Source: Xiheimicrobium sp033763395
GTDB taxonomy: Bacteria > Myxococcota > Myxococcia > Myxococcales > Myxococcaceae
Length of the DNA: 64,000 nt
Direction of reading: 5' to 3'
Assembly (NCBI GenBank): GCA_033763395.1
Contig: JANRKQ010000086.1
Span: 1 to 64,000, forward strand
Below are positions 33,656 to 42,126 of the stretch, piece by piece. The translations under genes were made by a program, and so were the position numbers. The notes beneath the pieces were generated by a model, which saw only the letters and a list, made by a program, of their open reading frames with translations, made no database searches and was not told where the DNA came from. The stretch's first letter is position 1. Each line of letters begins with the position of its first letter.

Positions 33656-33768
33656 CGGGGTGAGTGCCGGCCCGTTCGCCGCCCTCCCGACACAAGAATC
33701 GTGGTGACGAAAGTCCCCGAGGGCGTGATCGAGTGAGGAAAGCTGAACAGGCCGGCACTCGTTTTTTC
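33642..33768 (+). ncRNA. Candidate structured small RNA with intrinsic terminator
   Basis: This is the main content of the 286-bp gene-free stretch 33518-33803. An 11-bp perfect helix GAGTGCCGGCC (33662-33672) / GGCCGGCACTC (33750-33760) closes a 77-nt domain and is followed by G and six T residues (33762-33767), as in a Rho-independent end. Inside, a 7-bp helix CGCCCTC (33680-33686) / GAGGGCG (33719-33725) encloses a GAC-GAAA-GTC tetraloop hairpin. Just upstream, CCCCGTG-GTACT-CACGGGG (33642-33660) makes another 7-bp hairpin. The 3' single-stranded part contains GAGTGAGGAAAGC. No protein frame fits. I could not match it to a known family (it lacks the 4.5S core and does not show a full RNase P or 6S plan). 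Confidence 0.5.
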
Positions 33769-33803
33769 TGTCGCGGGAGCGCCGGTTGGTACGCTGCCGC
33801 GCC

Positions 33804-34790
33804 GTGACGCGCGCCCTGCTGGTGATGTCGTTCGCGGTGCTGGGTTGTTCCGGGTTGACGAAGGTCGTGAAGCCCCCGCCCCAGGCGCTCCAGCTGACCA
33901 CCGTCTTCGTCTACCCGCCGAAGGTGTCGGGCGCGGAGCTCTCCGGCGGCCGGCAGTTCGAGCTTGCCCAGCGGGCGTGTGATCGCCTGGTGAGTGAAGC
34001 GGGCGACGCGCTCGCGGTGTTCGGACCGACGGAGTTCCGCGTCATCAAGCCCGAGCTCGACGATGCCTGGGTGGCGACCGACGCGATTCCAGTGCTGGTG
34101 AAGTCGGGTTCGCGGCCCGATCAAGGCGCGGCGCTCAAGCTCTTCGTCGAGCGGCGCGTGGCCAGCTCGGCCATGCAGACCGAGTCGCTCAAGGGCCAGG
34201 CGCGCGGAGCCACCGCCAGCGAAGAGACGACGTGGCTGGTGCGCGTCGAGCTCTCGCACCCCAGCACCCGGACGACGCTGCTCGAGGTGTCCGGCCAGGT
34301 GACGGTGGACCCGTTCCAGACGCCGCCGCCCGAGGCCGAGTGGGATGAAGCGCCGCAGCTCACCGGGCTCATCGAGCGGGTGATCGCCGAGGCGGGCAAG
34401 CACGCGCGGGGGCACGCCGCCGAGCGGCCCGTCGCGCCCAGGAGCGCCCTCGTGTTCGCCGCCACGCCCGCCGCCTCGTCGTTGTTCCCCGGTGGCGCGT
34501 TGGGGGACGGCATCGACGCGCTCCAGCGGGAGATCGCCCAGCAGAACCGCGCGAGGGTGCTTGCTCCCACCGCGACAGAGGCGCAGGCCTCGACGCTGGC
34601 GCGCGCGCTCCCGGGCGCCGCCGTCGTCTCCGGGTCGGACGGCAGGCTGTCAGCCGGTGACGTGGTGCTGTCGGTCGATCAACAGCCCGCCCTGCCCCAC
34701 GTGCTCGCACGGGTCCGCTTCAAGGGTGCTCCAGCCGAGCTCGAGGTGAAACGCGCAGGCGGTGCCACCGAGTCGGTCGTCTGGCCGTGA
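33804..34790 (+). CDS. Predicted lipoprotein with C-terminal PDZ-like region
   Basis: Protein of 328 aa from the GTG at 33804; a TTG at 33786 would put non-signal residues in front. The signal peptide TRALLVMSFAVLGC ends in lipobox VLGC, so the protein is lipid-anchored. The mature part has an alternating alpha/beta region (AQRACDRLVSEAGDALAVFG; VRVELSHPSTRTTLLEVSGQ) and an acidic-to-basic linker. A C-terminal segment, LSAGDVVLSVDQQPALPHVL, looks like the ligand groove of a PDZ domain. Function unknown. It begins 36 bp after the candidate RNA's terminator and converges with the protease gene. Confidence 0.75.
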   Translation: MTRALLVMSFAVLGCSGLTKVVKPPPQALQLTTVFVYPPKVSGAELSGGRQFELAQRACDRLVSEAGDALAVFGPTEFRVIKPELDDAWVATDAIPVLVKSGSRPDQGAALKLFVERRVASSAMQTESLKGQARGATASEETTWLVRVELSHPSTRTTLLEVSGQVTVDPFQTPPPEAEWDEAPQLTGLIERVIAEAGKHARGHAAERPVAPRSALVFAATPAASSLFPGGALGDGIDALQREIAQQNRARVLAPTATEAQASTLARALPGAAVVSGSDGRLSAGDVVLSVDQQPALPHVLARVRFKGAPAELEVKRAGGATESVVWP

Positions 34791-34826
34791 GTGAGTCGGT
34801 GACCGCGCCCCGTCGCGCAGGCCCGG

Positions 34827-35783
34827 TCAGTTCAGCATCGTCGGCTTGCCCTGCGTGCTCCCCATCGCCAGGCCGAGCCGCGCGCGCATGTACTTCTCGA
34901 TCACCGAGAGCAGCCCGTCGAACGTGTCGCGCATCGCCCACGCCTGGTGATCGATGTCGGACAACGTCCGGGCGCGCTCCAGTCCATCCCGCAGCGCCGC
35001 CTGCACGCCAGGACAGTCGGTGCGCGCGTCGATCAGCTGCCGGGCCACCTGCTTGTACACGCGGTAGCACCGCTCGATGTCACCTTCGTTGTACGCCGGC
35101 GCCCCCTGCTCGATGGCGCCCGCGATGGCCCGCGTGGTGGCCTCGAGCCCGGCGATGTTCGAGCCTTCCAGCAGCGTGAGCGGGTGGTTGGGGATGTCGC
35201 GCCTGGGCCCGCGCTTGGGGCGGCTCAAGGCGCTCAGCGGCAGCCGCTGGTTCATCGGCATGAGCGGCTCGATGTGGCGCCAGGGGATCAGCAGCGACAC
35301 CAGGCCCTCTTCGCTCTCGGCCAGCGTGACGACGCCGAGCACCGTGCCGTCGGCGGCCACCAGCGGGCTCCCCGAGGCGTCGGGCGGCACCTCGCCGTGC
35401 ACCACGTGCACCGTCAGCCCGGGAGCCACCACCTGCGCGGGCCCCAGCGTGGCGTCGACCCACTTGAGCCGGTTCTCGTCGGGCACCCGGCTGAACAGGA
35501 ACACGGGCGTGCCCTCGTCGGCCGTCTTGCCCTGGGCCGCGCGCACCGGCGTGGCGTCGAGCAGGCCCACGTCCAGCACCGCGAGATCGCGCTTGAGATC
35601 CACCGCGCACACCGCCTCGACCGGCAGCCGGCGGCCGTCTCCGAGGTGCGCGGTGATCGCCCGCTCGTTGGCCACGACGTGGAAGTTGGTGACGATGCGG
35701 CCGTTGGGAGCGACGAACCCGAGGCCCCAGGCCCGGTCGAGTTCGAGCACCACCACCGAGGCCGCCGCGTCGACCGGAATCAT
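34827..35783 (-). CDS. Trypsin-like (S1C-type) serine protease
   Basis: Protein of 318 aa from the ATG at 35783; longer upstream frame lacks coding character. Residues 1-190 form a chymotrypsin-fold protease with the catalytic triad: His in VTNFHVVANE, Asp in VDLKRDLAVLDVG and Ser in PPDASGSPLVAADGTVLG. No signal peptide or PDZ domain is seen, so it differs from DegP/DegQ and may act in the cytoplasm. The C-terminal 110 residues are helical (IEQGAPAYNEGDIERCYRVY, YRVYKQVARQLIDARTDCPG) and may bind partners. Divergent from the Nudix gene with 77 bp between them. Confidence 0.88.
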   Translation of the reverse strand: MIPVDAAASVVVLELDRAWGLGFVAPNGRIVTNFHVVANERAITAHLGDGRRLPVEAVCAVDLKRDLAVLDVGLLDATPVRAAQGKTADEGTPVFLFSRVPDENRLKWVDATLGPAQVVAPGLTVHVVHGEVPPDASGSPLVAADGTVLGVVTLAESEEGLVSLLIPWRHIEPLMPMNQRLPLSALSRPKRGPRRDIPNHPLTLLEGSNIAGLEATTRAIAGAIEQGAPAYNEGDIERCYRVYKQVARQLIDARTDCPGVQAALRDGLERARTLSDIDHQAWAMRDTFDGLLSVIEKYMRARLGLAMGSTQGKPTMLN

Positions 35784-35860
35784 GGACCACCGCACCCTAA
35801 CGCCGGGCCGCGCGTCTCGCCCAGCCCCACACGGCCTGGCCCCGTGCGATACAGCCTTCA

Positions 35861-36418
35861 ATGTCTGAGCCTGCCCCGTGGAAGTTGCTTCGTACCCGCG
35901 CCGAGCGTGACTTTCGCATCTTCACCGCGCGCACCCTCGACGTCGCCGACCCGCGCAACGGCGCGGAATACGTGAGGACGGTGCTCGCCTGCCCAGACTG
36001 GGTGAACATTGTGGCCGTCACCGACGATCAGCGCGTGGTGCTGGTGCGGCAGTTCCGCTTCGGCACCTGGTCGAACACCCTGGAGATCCCCGGCGGCATG
36101 GTGGACCCGCACGAGACCGACGTGCAGGCCGCCGCCGTGCGCGAGCTCGAAGAAGAGACCGGCTTCGTGCCCGCGTCGGTCGAGCGGCTCGGCGTTTCGC
36201 ACCCGAACCCCGCCATCCAGACGAACCGCCTGCACAGCTTCCTCGCGCGCGGGTGCCGACGCCTGCACGACGGGAAGCAGGATGGCAGTGAAGACATCGA
36301 GGTGGTGCTGGCGGCCCGCGCCGAGCTCCCCGGACTCGTCCAGTCGGGGCAGATCACCCACTCGTTGGTGCTCGCCGCCCTGCTCTACGACGCGTTGGGG
36401 CCCGGCGCCCTCAAGTGA
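35861..36418 (+). CDS. Nudix hydrolase (ADP-ribose pyrophosphatase type)
   Basis: Protein of 185 aa. The Nudix box GX5EX7REUXEEXGU is complete at about residues 79-101 (GMVDPHETDVQAAA then VRELEEETGF), giving the Mg2+-binding helix. Preceding strands WVNIVAVTDDQRVVLVRQFR and TLEIPGG match the ADP-ribose/nucleoside-diphosphate-sugar subgroup (NudF-like), which hydrolyses ADP-ribose to AMP and ribose 5-phosphate. Substrate is inferred from that pattern. Start at the ATG at 35861. Confidence 0.92.
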   Translation: MSEPAPWKLLRTRAERDFRIFTARTLDVADPRNGAEYVRTVLACPDWVNIVAVTDDQRVVLVRQFRFGTWSNTLEIPGGMVDPHETDVQAAAVRELEEETGFVPASVERLGVSHPNPAIQTNRLHSFLARGCRRLHDGKQDGSEDIEVVLAARAELPGLVQSGQITHSLVLAALLYDALGPGALK

Positions 36419-36499
36419 CCCACGAACTCCACCATCGGCCGTCCCTGTGGGCTGCGGCGGGCGGCTCCAGCAGTGGCACGCTCCTGGTGCGCGCGACCG

Positions 36500-37444
36500 T
36501 CAGGGCAGCTTGAAGAGCTTGATCACGCCTACATCAGCGGCGGCCACCCAGGCCCCGTCGGGCGAGATCGCCACGGCCGCGCGCTGCTGCACCGGAAAAG
36601 ACGCCAGCATCGTGCCCTTCGCCACGTCCCACACGCGCAGGAGCTTGTCCGCCGAGCTGGTGGCGAGCCGCTTCCCGTCGGGTGACAGGGCCGCCGACTC
36701 GACCACCGCCGAGATGGCCTTCTCGGGCACGGTGAGATCCGGCGCCGGGCCCTTGAACATCGCGGTCACCTTGCCTGCCTTGCGGTCCCACACGCGCACG
36801 TCGCGCTCCAGGGGGCTCCAGCTCAGCAGCACCTGCCCGTCGCGCGAGGCCACCAGCAACGGCGCGTGCGCCTGGGTCGAGATGTCCTTCTTCGACTTGC
36901 CGGTCTTCAGCTCGAGCTGCCGAATGACGTTGTCCGACGTCGACAGCAGCAGCTCCTTGCCGTCGGGGAGCACCACCACCGACGTGCCGCGGAGCTCCTT
37001 CTGCGGTTTGCCGTCGGGCAGCCCGTAGAGCCCCGCGTTGCCGTTGTAGCCCGTCACGATGAGGCGCTCGTTCGCCACGTCGAACGCCACCTGCGAGATC
37101 GAGTCGGGGTGCAGGAACGTCGCCTCGACCTTGCCCGTAGCGACCTCGACGACGCGCACCTCGAAGGCCGAGTCGCCGATCGCCAGGCGCTTGCCGTCGC
37201 TCGAGAACGCGAGCGCGACCGGCTGCTGGCGGGCGCCGGGAATCGAGAGGAGCTCTTTCCCCGAGTCGAGGCTCCACAGGCGCACGGTCTTGTCGCGGCT
37301 GCCCGAGGCCACCACCGTTCCGTCGGGGCTGAAGGCGACGGACAGCACGGTGTCGGTGTGGCCACGAAGGACCGCGGGGTTTCCGGGGAGGAGCGGATCC
37401 GGCGTGAGCCCGGCGAGGAGCGCCGCCAACACGAGGTGACTCAC
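36500..37444 (-). CDS. Secreted or periplasmic WD40 beta-propeller protein
   Basis: Protein of 314 aa from the GTG at 37444, which overlaps the moaC stop (GTGA). A signal peptide SHLVLAALLAGLTPDPLLPG precedes about six WD40-like blades, for example LRGHTDTVLSVAFSPDGTVV, ASGSRDKTVRLWSLDSGKEL and LSPDGKRLATSSADKLLRVW. These form a scaffold for protein contacts, with no catalytic motif. Cotranscribed with moaC, although no functional link to molybdenum cofactor synthesis is apparent. Confidence 0.87.
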   Translation of the reverse strand: MSHLVLAALLAGLTPDPLLPGNPAVLRGHTDTVLSVAFSPDGTVVASGSRDKTVRLWSLDSGKELLSIPGARQQPVALAFSSDGKRLAIGDSAFEVRVVEVATGKVEATFLHPDSISQVAFDVANERLIVTGYNGNAGLYGLPDGKPQKELRGTSVVVLPDGKELLLSTSDNVIRQLELKTGKSKKDISTQAHAPLLVASRDGQVLLSWSPLERDVRVWDRKAGKVTAMFKGPAPDLTVPEKAISAVVESAALSPDGKRLATSSADKLLRVWDVAKGTMLASFPVQQRAAVAISPDGAWVAAADVGVIKLFKLP

Positions 37445-37914
37445 GACTTCCTCCGGGCCTTCAGCTTCGCCTGGCCGACGTCGGAGCGCGTCCACACCCC
37501 GGAGCGCCCGCCGCTCTTGTGCTCGAGTTGAATGTGCTCGATGACCATGGCGCGATCGGTGGACTTGAGCATGTCGTAGACGGTGAGGGCCGCGGCCGAG
37601 ACGGCGGTGAGGGCCTCCATCTCGACGCCGGTGCGGTCGACGGTCTTCACGGTGACCTTGATGTCGACGCCCACGGAGCCGGTCGAGAGGTCGACTTCGA
37701 CCCCGGCCAGGCCGATGGGGTGGCACAACGGCACGAGATCCGGCGTCTTCTTGGCGCCCATGATGGCGGCGACCCGCGCGGCGGCCAGCACGTCACCCTT
37801 CTCGACGGTGCGCTCCCGAATCGCCTCGAGGGCCGCGCTCGACATGCGAATGCGCCCGCGCGCCACGGCCACCCGCTCGGTCTTCGCCTTCTCACCCACG
37901 TCCACCATCTTCAT
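37441..37914 (-). CDS. moaC: Cyclic pyranopterin monophosphate synthase MoaC
   Basis: Second enzyme of molybdenum cofactor biosynthesis, acting with MoaA to make cPMP. Family motifs are intact: MKMVDVGEKAKTERVAVARG, KGDVLAAARVAAIMGAKKT, PLCHPIGLAGVEV, the substrate-site TGVEMEALTAVSAAALTVYD and MLKSTDRAMVIEHI. The usual N-terminal THxD segment is missing: the protein starts close to MVDV at the ATG at 37914 (157 aa); a GTG at 37932 would add six residues. No other moa gene lies nearby. Overlaps the WD40 gene by 4 nt. Confidence 0.95.
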   Translation of the reverse strand: MKMVDVGEKAKTERVAVARGRIRMSSAALEAIRERTVEKGDVLAAARVAAIMGAKKTPDLVPLCHPIGLAGVEVDLSTGSVGVDIKVTVKTVDRTGVEMEALTAVSAAALTVYDMLKSTDRAMVIEHIQLEHKSGGRSGVWTRSDVGQAKLKARRKS

Positions 37915-37940
37915 GGCCACGGGTCGAACCACGCTTTGGG

Positions 37941-37971
37941 AAAAGAAAAAAGCCCGGCGTTTCCACCGGGC
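37941..37971 (-). terminator. Strong terminator downstream of the cold-shock gene
   Basis: On the minus strand GCCCGG-TGGAAACG-CCGGGC is followed by TTTTTTCTTTT. It lies about 33 bp after the cold-shock stop codon and is the strongest intrinsic terminator in the window. It leaves only about 30 bp for a moaC promoter. Confidence 0.9.
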
Positions 37972-38003
37972 CTCTCCCCCTGAATTCGTGTCTCGTACGA
38001 GAC

Positions 38004-38207
38004 TCAGGCTGCGCGAACGTTCTGCGCCTGAAGGCCCTTCGGCCCCCGGGTCACGTCGAACTCCACCTTCTGCCCCTCCTGGAGGGTGCGGAACCCGTCC
38101 ATCTGGATTGCAGTGTGGTGGCAGAACACGTCTTCACCGCCGCCGTCCTGGGTGATGAAGCCGAAGCCCTTCGCGTCGTTGAACCACTTGACAGTTCCAG
38201 TCGCCAT
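38004..38207 (-). CDS. Cold-shock protein (CspA family)
   Basis: 67-aa single OB-fold RNA chaperone from the ATG at 38207. It has both nucleic-acid-binding motifs, RNP1 (KGFGFITQ) and RNP2 (DVFCHH, usually VFVHH), and the typical start TGTVKWFNDAKGFGFI. It binds single-stranded RNA and prevents structure at low temperature. The 140 bp between it and the upstream peptidase gene probably holds its promoter and a long 5' leader, as usual for csp genes, though I see no clear cold-box. Confidence 0.96.
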   Translation of the reverse strand: MATGTVKWFNDAKGFGFITQDGGGEDVFCHHTAIQMDGFRTLQEGQKVEFDVTRGPKGLQAQNVRAA

Positions 38208-38348
38208 CTTTGTCTCGTCTTTCGTCCGTTGAACGCCCCCCCACCTCGGAAGGGCGACCAATGTCTACAGAAGCGCCAAACCCGGCGTCTAGGCCCCTCC
38301 GGTGTCTTTTCTGCCACACCCCGTCGAGGCTCTGACGTTCGCCAACGG

Positions 38349-40256
38349 TCACCAGCCGCAGGTCTGGCCCTTGTTCTGTTCAGCCAGCCAGGCCTGAAGG
38401 GGCTGGAAGTATTCGACGAGGGCCGAGGCGTCCATCTGGCGCTGGCCGGTCAGCACCTCGAGGGCGTCGGGCCAGGGCTTCGAGGCGCCGAGCTCGAGCA
38501 TGGCCTTGAGCTTCGCGCCGGCGGCCGCGTTGCCGTACACGCTGCAGGTGTGGAGCGGGCCCTGGTGGCCGGCCAGCCTGCACATCGCGCGGTGGAACTG
38601 GAACTGGAGGATGCGCGCGAGGAAGTACCGCATGTACGGCACGTTGGCGGGAATGTGGTACTTCGCGCCCGGGTCGAAGAACGCCTCGTCGCGCGCGCCC
38701 TTCGCCGGCGCCAGGCCCTGGTACTTGAGGCGCAGCGCCCACCAGTGCTCGTTGTACTTCGCGGGCGGCACCTTGCCGGCGAACACGTCCCACCGCCACT
38801 GGTCGATCATGCGGCCGAACGGGAGGAAGGCGATCTTCTCGAGGGCATCCTTCATCTGCACGTTGATGAGGCCCTTGTCGTCCTTCGGGAGCGCGTCGAT
38901 GAGGCCGAGCTGCTTGAGGTACTGGGGGGTGATCGACAGCGTGAGCGCGTCGCCGATGGCCTCGTGGAAGCCGTCGTTGGCGCCCTGCTGGAAGAGCACC
39001 GGCTTCTGCCAGTACGACATGAAGTAGTAGTGGTGCCCCAGCTCGTGGTGGACCGTGATGAGGTCTTCTTCGTCGAGCTTGATGCACATCTTCAGGCGCA
39101 GGTCGTTCGAGTACGTCACGTCCCACGCGCTGGCGTGACAGACGACGTCGCGGTCGCGGGGCTTGGTGAACTGGCTCTTCTCCCAGAAGGTGGGGGGCAG
39201 CGGGTCGAAGCCGAGCGAGGTGAAGAACTTCTCACCGATGCGCACCAGGCCCTTCTCGTCGAGCTTCTTCGCCTTCTCGAGGCGCTTGAGGCCGGCGGTG
39301 ACGTCGAGGCTGGGCTGGTTCTGGTAGGGCTCGACGAGCGGGTAGACGTTGCTCCATTCCTGCGCCCACATGTTGCCGAGGAGGTGCGCCGGGAGCGGGC
39401 CCGTCGGCGCCACCACGCCCGCGCCGTACTTCTTCGACAGGCGCGCGCGCACGTAGCAGTGGAGCTGATCGTACAGGGGCTTCACCTGCGTCCAGAGGCG
39501 GTCGGTCTCGGCCTCGAACTCGGCGGGGCTCATGTCGTAGGCGCTGCGCCAGAGCTCGCCGAGATCCTTCGCGCCCACCTCGCGGGCGCCCTCGTTCGAG
39601 AGCTCGACGAGCCGGGCGTAGAGCGGGCGCATCTCTTTCGACGTCTCGTGCCAGCCGCGCCAGGCCTCGAGCTGCTGCTCCGGCGTCGCGGGCTTCTTGT
39701 CTGCGACGCTCGCCAGCACCTTCGAGAGCGCGCCGAGATCGCGGCACTTCTGCTCGTCGGCCTTCGGGTCCTTCCCCGGCACATGGCCGTCGCCGCACCA
39801 CTTGCCCTTGCCGTACAGGCCCTCGAGCTTCGCCGCCGTCTGCGCCAGCTCGGTGCGCTTCGCCGGATCCGACGGAGCGGGCAGCGCCTGCGACACGCGC
39901 AAGAGCGTGATGAACCGCGCCGTCTCGGGGTCGAGCGCGAGGCCCTGCCAGGCGCCAGATTTCTTGATGGCGCTGCTGGTGTAGGCCATCAGATCTTCGT
40001 TCATCGCCGCCGCGTTCCGCTCGGTGTCGTCGGTGATGTAGGTCGCCTTGATCCACTCGGCGGTCGAGCTGCGCACCCACAGCTTCTTGAGGTCGTCGTT
40101 GAGCGTGACGGTGAAGGCCTTCGCCTCGGCGGCCTTCTTGTCGTCGGCCTTCTGGGGCGCGGGCTTCGCGGGGCTCGGCGGCGGGTTGGGCCGGTTCTGC
40201 GGAGGCGGCATGTTGCCGGCCACGAGGGCACAGGACAGCGCGAGGGCGTTGAGCAT
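38349..40256 (-). CDS. M2-family peptidyl-dipeptidase (ACE-like)
   Basis: Zinc metallopeptidase of 635 aa related to angiotensin-converting enzyme. It has the zinc motif HHELGHH (HExxH, in DLITVHHELGHHYYFMSYWQ) and the third ligand Glu in HEAIGDALTLS, with the family sequences DVVCHASAWDV, KYHIPANVPYMRYFLARILQ and FQFHRAMC. The N terminus has a hydrophobic stretch (LNALALSCALVAG), probably a signal peptide, then a Pro/Lys-rich linker, so the enzyme likely works outside the cytoplasm, removing C-terminal dipeptides. Full-length for the family. It follows the Ser/Thr kinase gene by 40 bp and probably ends the accA operon. Confidence 0.94.
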   Translation of the reverse strand: MLNALALSCALVAGNMPPPQNRPNPPPSPAKPAPQKADDKKAAEAKAFTVTLNDDLKKLWVRSSTAEWIKATYITDDTERNAAAMNEDLMAYTSSAIKKSGAWQGLALDPETARFITLLRVSQALPAPSDPAKRTELAQTAAKLEGLYGKGKWCGDGHVPGKDPKADEQKCRDLGALSKVLASVADKKPATPEQQLEAWRGWHETSKEMRPLYARLVELSNEGAREVGAKDLGELWRSAYDMSPAEFEAETDRLWTQVKPLYDQLHCYVRARLSKKYGAGVVAPTGPLPAHLLGNMWAQEWSNVYPLVEPYQNQPSLDVTAGLKRLEKAKKLDEKGLVRIGEKFFTSLGFDPLPPTFWEKSQFTKPRDRDVVCHASAWDVTYSNDLRLKMCIKLDEEDLITVHHELGHHYYFMSYWQKPVLFQQGANDGFHEAIGDALTLSITPQYLKQLGLIDALPKDDKGLINVQMKDALEKIAFLPFGRMIDQWRWDVFAGKVPPAKYNEHWWALRLKYQGLAPAKGARDEAFFDPGAKYHIPANVPYMRYFLARILQFQFHRAMCRLAGHQGPLHTCSVYGNAAAGAKLKAMLELGASKPWPDALEVLTGQRQMDASALVEYFQPLQAWLAEQNKGQTCGW

Positions 40257-40296
40257 GGCCGCGCGCTGTAGCAGAGAACGCCCGCGGGGGGAGTCG

Positions 40297-42126
40297 TCAG
40301 GGCTTCTTCGCGAGCGACTCGAGGGTGACGGCGTTCTCGGTCACCTGCCCCGGCACCACGGTGACGGACAGCACCCGCACCGTCCCGTCCTCTTCCTGGA
40401 GCTGCAGCTCGTGCTGGCCGGACGGCACCCACGAGACGAGCGGCGTCTTGCCGAGCGGCTGGCCCATCAGCACCACGGTGACGGGGCGATCGCTCGTGAG
40501 CGAGAGGCCGCCGATGCCCTGGGGCTTCGACATGCGGGCGTAGACGAAGACGCCTCCGCCGGCGCCCAGCACGAGCGCGAGGAGGGCCGCGACGATGATC
40601 GGCACGCGCGACGGCTCCGGGCGGGCGCTCACCGCGTTGCGCGCGGGATCGGTCGGCACCTGCTGGAGCTGCCGCATCGAGCCCCTGGGGGCCGTGGTGA
40701 GCACCTTCGTGCGCTCACCAGCCTCGTCGAGATCGCCGAACAACGAATCGGCCGAGAGCCCGGGCTGGGGTGGCGGCGTCCCCTGCCGGGCGGGCTGCGG
40801 CGGCGGCGTCGACGGGCGGGCCGGCTGTGGCGCGGGCGTCGACGGGCGCGCGGGCTGCGGGTTGGGGGTGGCCTGCCGGGGCGCGCGGCTCTCGACGGGC
40901 ATCGGCGGCACCCGATTGGCGGCGAACTCGGGCACCTCGCCGGTCGGCGGCTCTTCGGAGCGCTCGGCGCGGCGCTCCTCGAGCAGCTGCCGTGCCTTCG
41001 CGCGCATCTCGGCGATGGCCGGGCCCGACTCGATCAACGTGCGCACCGGCGCGTCGCCCGCGTCCATCCCCGGCCCGCGCGGGCGCTGCACCATCACGGT
41101 CGGGCCCTCGCGCGGCGCCTCGCTCACGCGGTGGGCCTCGGTGCCCGGCTCCTGCGGCACGCGGGACAGCAGCTTGTCGAGATCGCGGCGCCGGTCGGCG
41201 AACCGCTCGCGCACCATCTCGGCGCAGCGCTCCTTCGTCCAGGCGGTCGAGCCCGCGGCGAGCGACAGATCGCGAATGAGCTCGGTCGCCGACTGGTAGC
41301 GCTTGTCGCGGTTGCGCTCGAGGGCCTTCATCACCACCGCGTCGATGGCCTTCGGCACGCGCCGGTTCGCCTTCGAGGGGAGCGGGATCTCGCCCTCGTA
41401 CACCGCGGCCATCTCGGCGCCCGGGTTCCCGCGGAAGAACAGCCGCTGCCCGGTGAGGAGCTCGTGGAAGATGATGCCGAGCGAGAAGAGATCGCTGCGC
41501 GGGTCGAGATCCTTCCCCACGGCCTGCTCGGGCGACATGTAGGCGGTGGTGCCCCGCACCATGCCGGCCACCGTGCGCCGCTGCGCGCCCATGGCGCGGG
41601 CGATGCCGAAGTCGAGCATCTTCGTCGCGCCGTCGAAGCCCGTCATGATGTTCCGCGGCGTCACGTCGCGGTGGACGATCGGCTGCGCGGTGCCCCTGGC
41701 GTCCTTGTGCAGGTGCGCGTGGGCCAGGCCCTGCGCGGCTTCCCGAATGGCGGCGAGCGCGTAGCCGAGCGGCACCGGCTCGCCCTGCTTCGCCCAGGCG
41801 TCCACCACCTCTTCGACGTTGGCGCCCTGGATGAACTCGATCACCATCAGCACGTCTTCGCCAGCGCGCTCGAGATCGACGACCTGCGCGACGTTCGCGT
41901 GCGACAGCGTGGCCGTCACCCGGGCCTCGTCGAGGAGCATCTGGAGCGCGACGGGATCCTCACGCTGCTCCGGGAGGATGTTCTTGAGCACCACCGCGCG
42001 ATGCTGGAACGGCCCCGAGCGGGCGAAGCCAAGAAAGATCTCGGCCATGCCTCCAACGGCCAGTCGGCAGAGCACCTCGTACTTGCCGTAGCGCCTGCCC
42101 GTGAATTCGTCGGGAACCAGCTTCAT
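40297..42126 (-). CDS. Hanks-type Ser/Thr protein kinase with PEGA-like C terminus
   Basis: Protein of 609 aa from the ATG at 42126, which overlaps the upstream stop (TGATG). The N-terminal kinase domain (about residues 14-290) has the loop LCRLAVGGMAEIFLG, lysine in VVLKNILPE, catalytic HRDVTPRNIM (Val replaces the more usual Leu), DFGIARAMG and MSPEQAVG. A disordered Pro-rich region follows with repeated PQPARPSTP units, one transmembrane helix (VPIIVAALLALVLGAGGGVF), and a C-terminal 70-residue PEGA-like beta domain (DRPVTVVLMGQPLGKTPLVS). Such kinases are common in myxobacteria. Confidence 0.93.
   Translation of the reverse strand: MKLVPDEFTGRRYGKYEVLCRLAVGGMAEIFLGFARSGPFQHRAVVLKNILPEQREDPVALQMLLDEARVTATLSHANVAQVVDLERAGEDVLMVIEFIQGANVEEVVDAWAKQGEPVPLGYALAAIREAAQGLAHAHLHKDARGTAQPIVHRDVTPRNIMTGFDGATKMLDFGIARAMGAQRRTVAGMVRGTTAYMSPEQAVGKDLDPRSDLFSLGIIFHELLTGQRLFFRGNPGAEMAAVYEGEIPLPSKANRRVPKAIDAVVMKALERNRDKRYQSATELIRDLSLAAGSTAWTKERCAEMVRERFADRRRDLDKLLSRVPQEPGTEAHRVSEAPREGPTVMVQRPRGPGMDAGDAPVRTLIESGPAIAEMRAKARQLLEERRAERSEEPPTGEVPEFAANRVPPMPVESRAPRQATPNPQPARPSTPAPQPARPSTPPPQPARQGTPPPQPGLSADSLFGDLDEAGERTKVLTTAPRGSMRQLQQVPTDPARNAVSARPEPSRVPIIVAALLALVLGAGGGVFVYARMSKPQGIGGLSLTSDRPVTVVLMGQPLGKTPLVSWVPSGQHELQLQEEDGTVRVLSVTVVPGQVTENAVTLESLAKKP
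40770..40880 (-). repeat. In-frame repeat encoding PQPARPSTP units in the kinase linker
   Basis: Four related 27-30-bp units in the kinase gene encode NPQPARPSTP, APQPARPSTP, PPQPARQGTP and similar. They form the flexible linker before the transmembrane helix and should be prone to copy-number change. Confidence 0.65.

Noticed and set aside
33642..33768. Identification of the structured RNA as 4.5S/SRP RNA, 6S RNA or RNase P RNA
   Set aside because: The conserved SRP core (GGAAGCAGC region) is absent, it is too short and too branched for 6S, and only fragments resembling RNase P motifs (GAGGAAAG) occur. Named families cannot be supported.
38115..40271. Open frame of about 700 codons on the plus strand opposite the M2 peptidase
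   Set aside because: Leu/Arg/Val/His-rich shadow of the peptidase gene; no ribosome site and no domain, while the minus-strand frame has HExxH and other ACE motifs.
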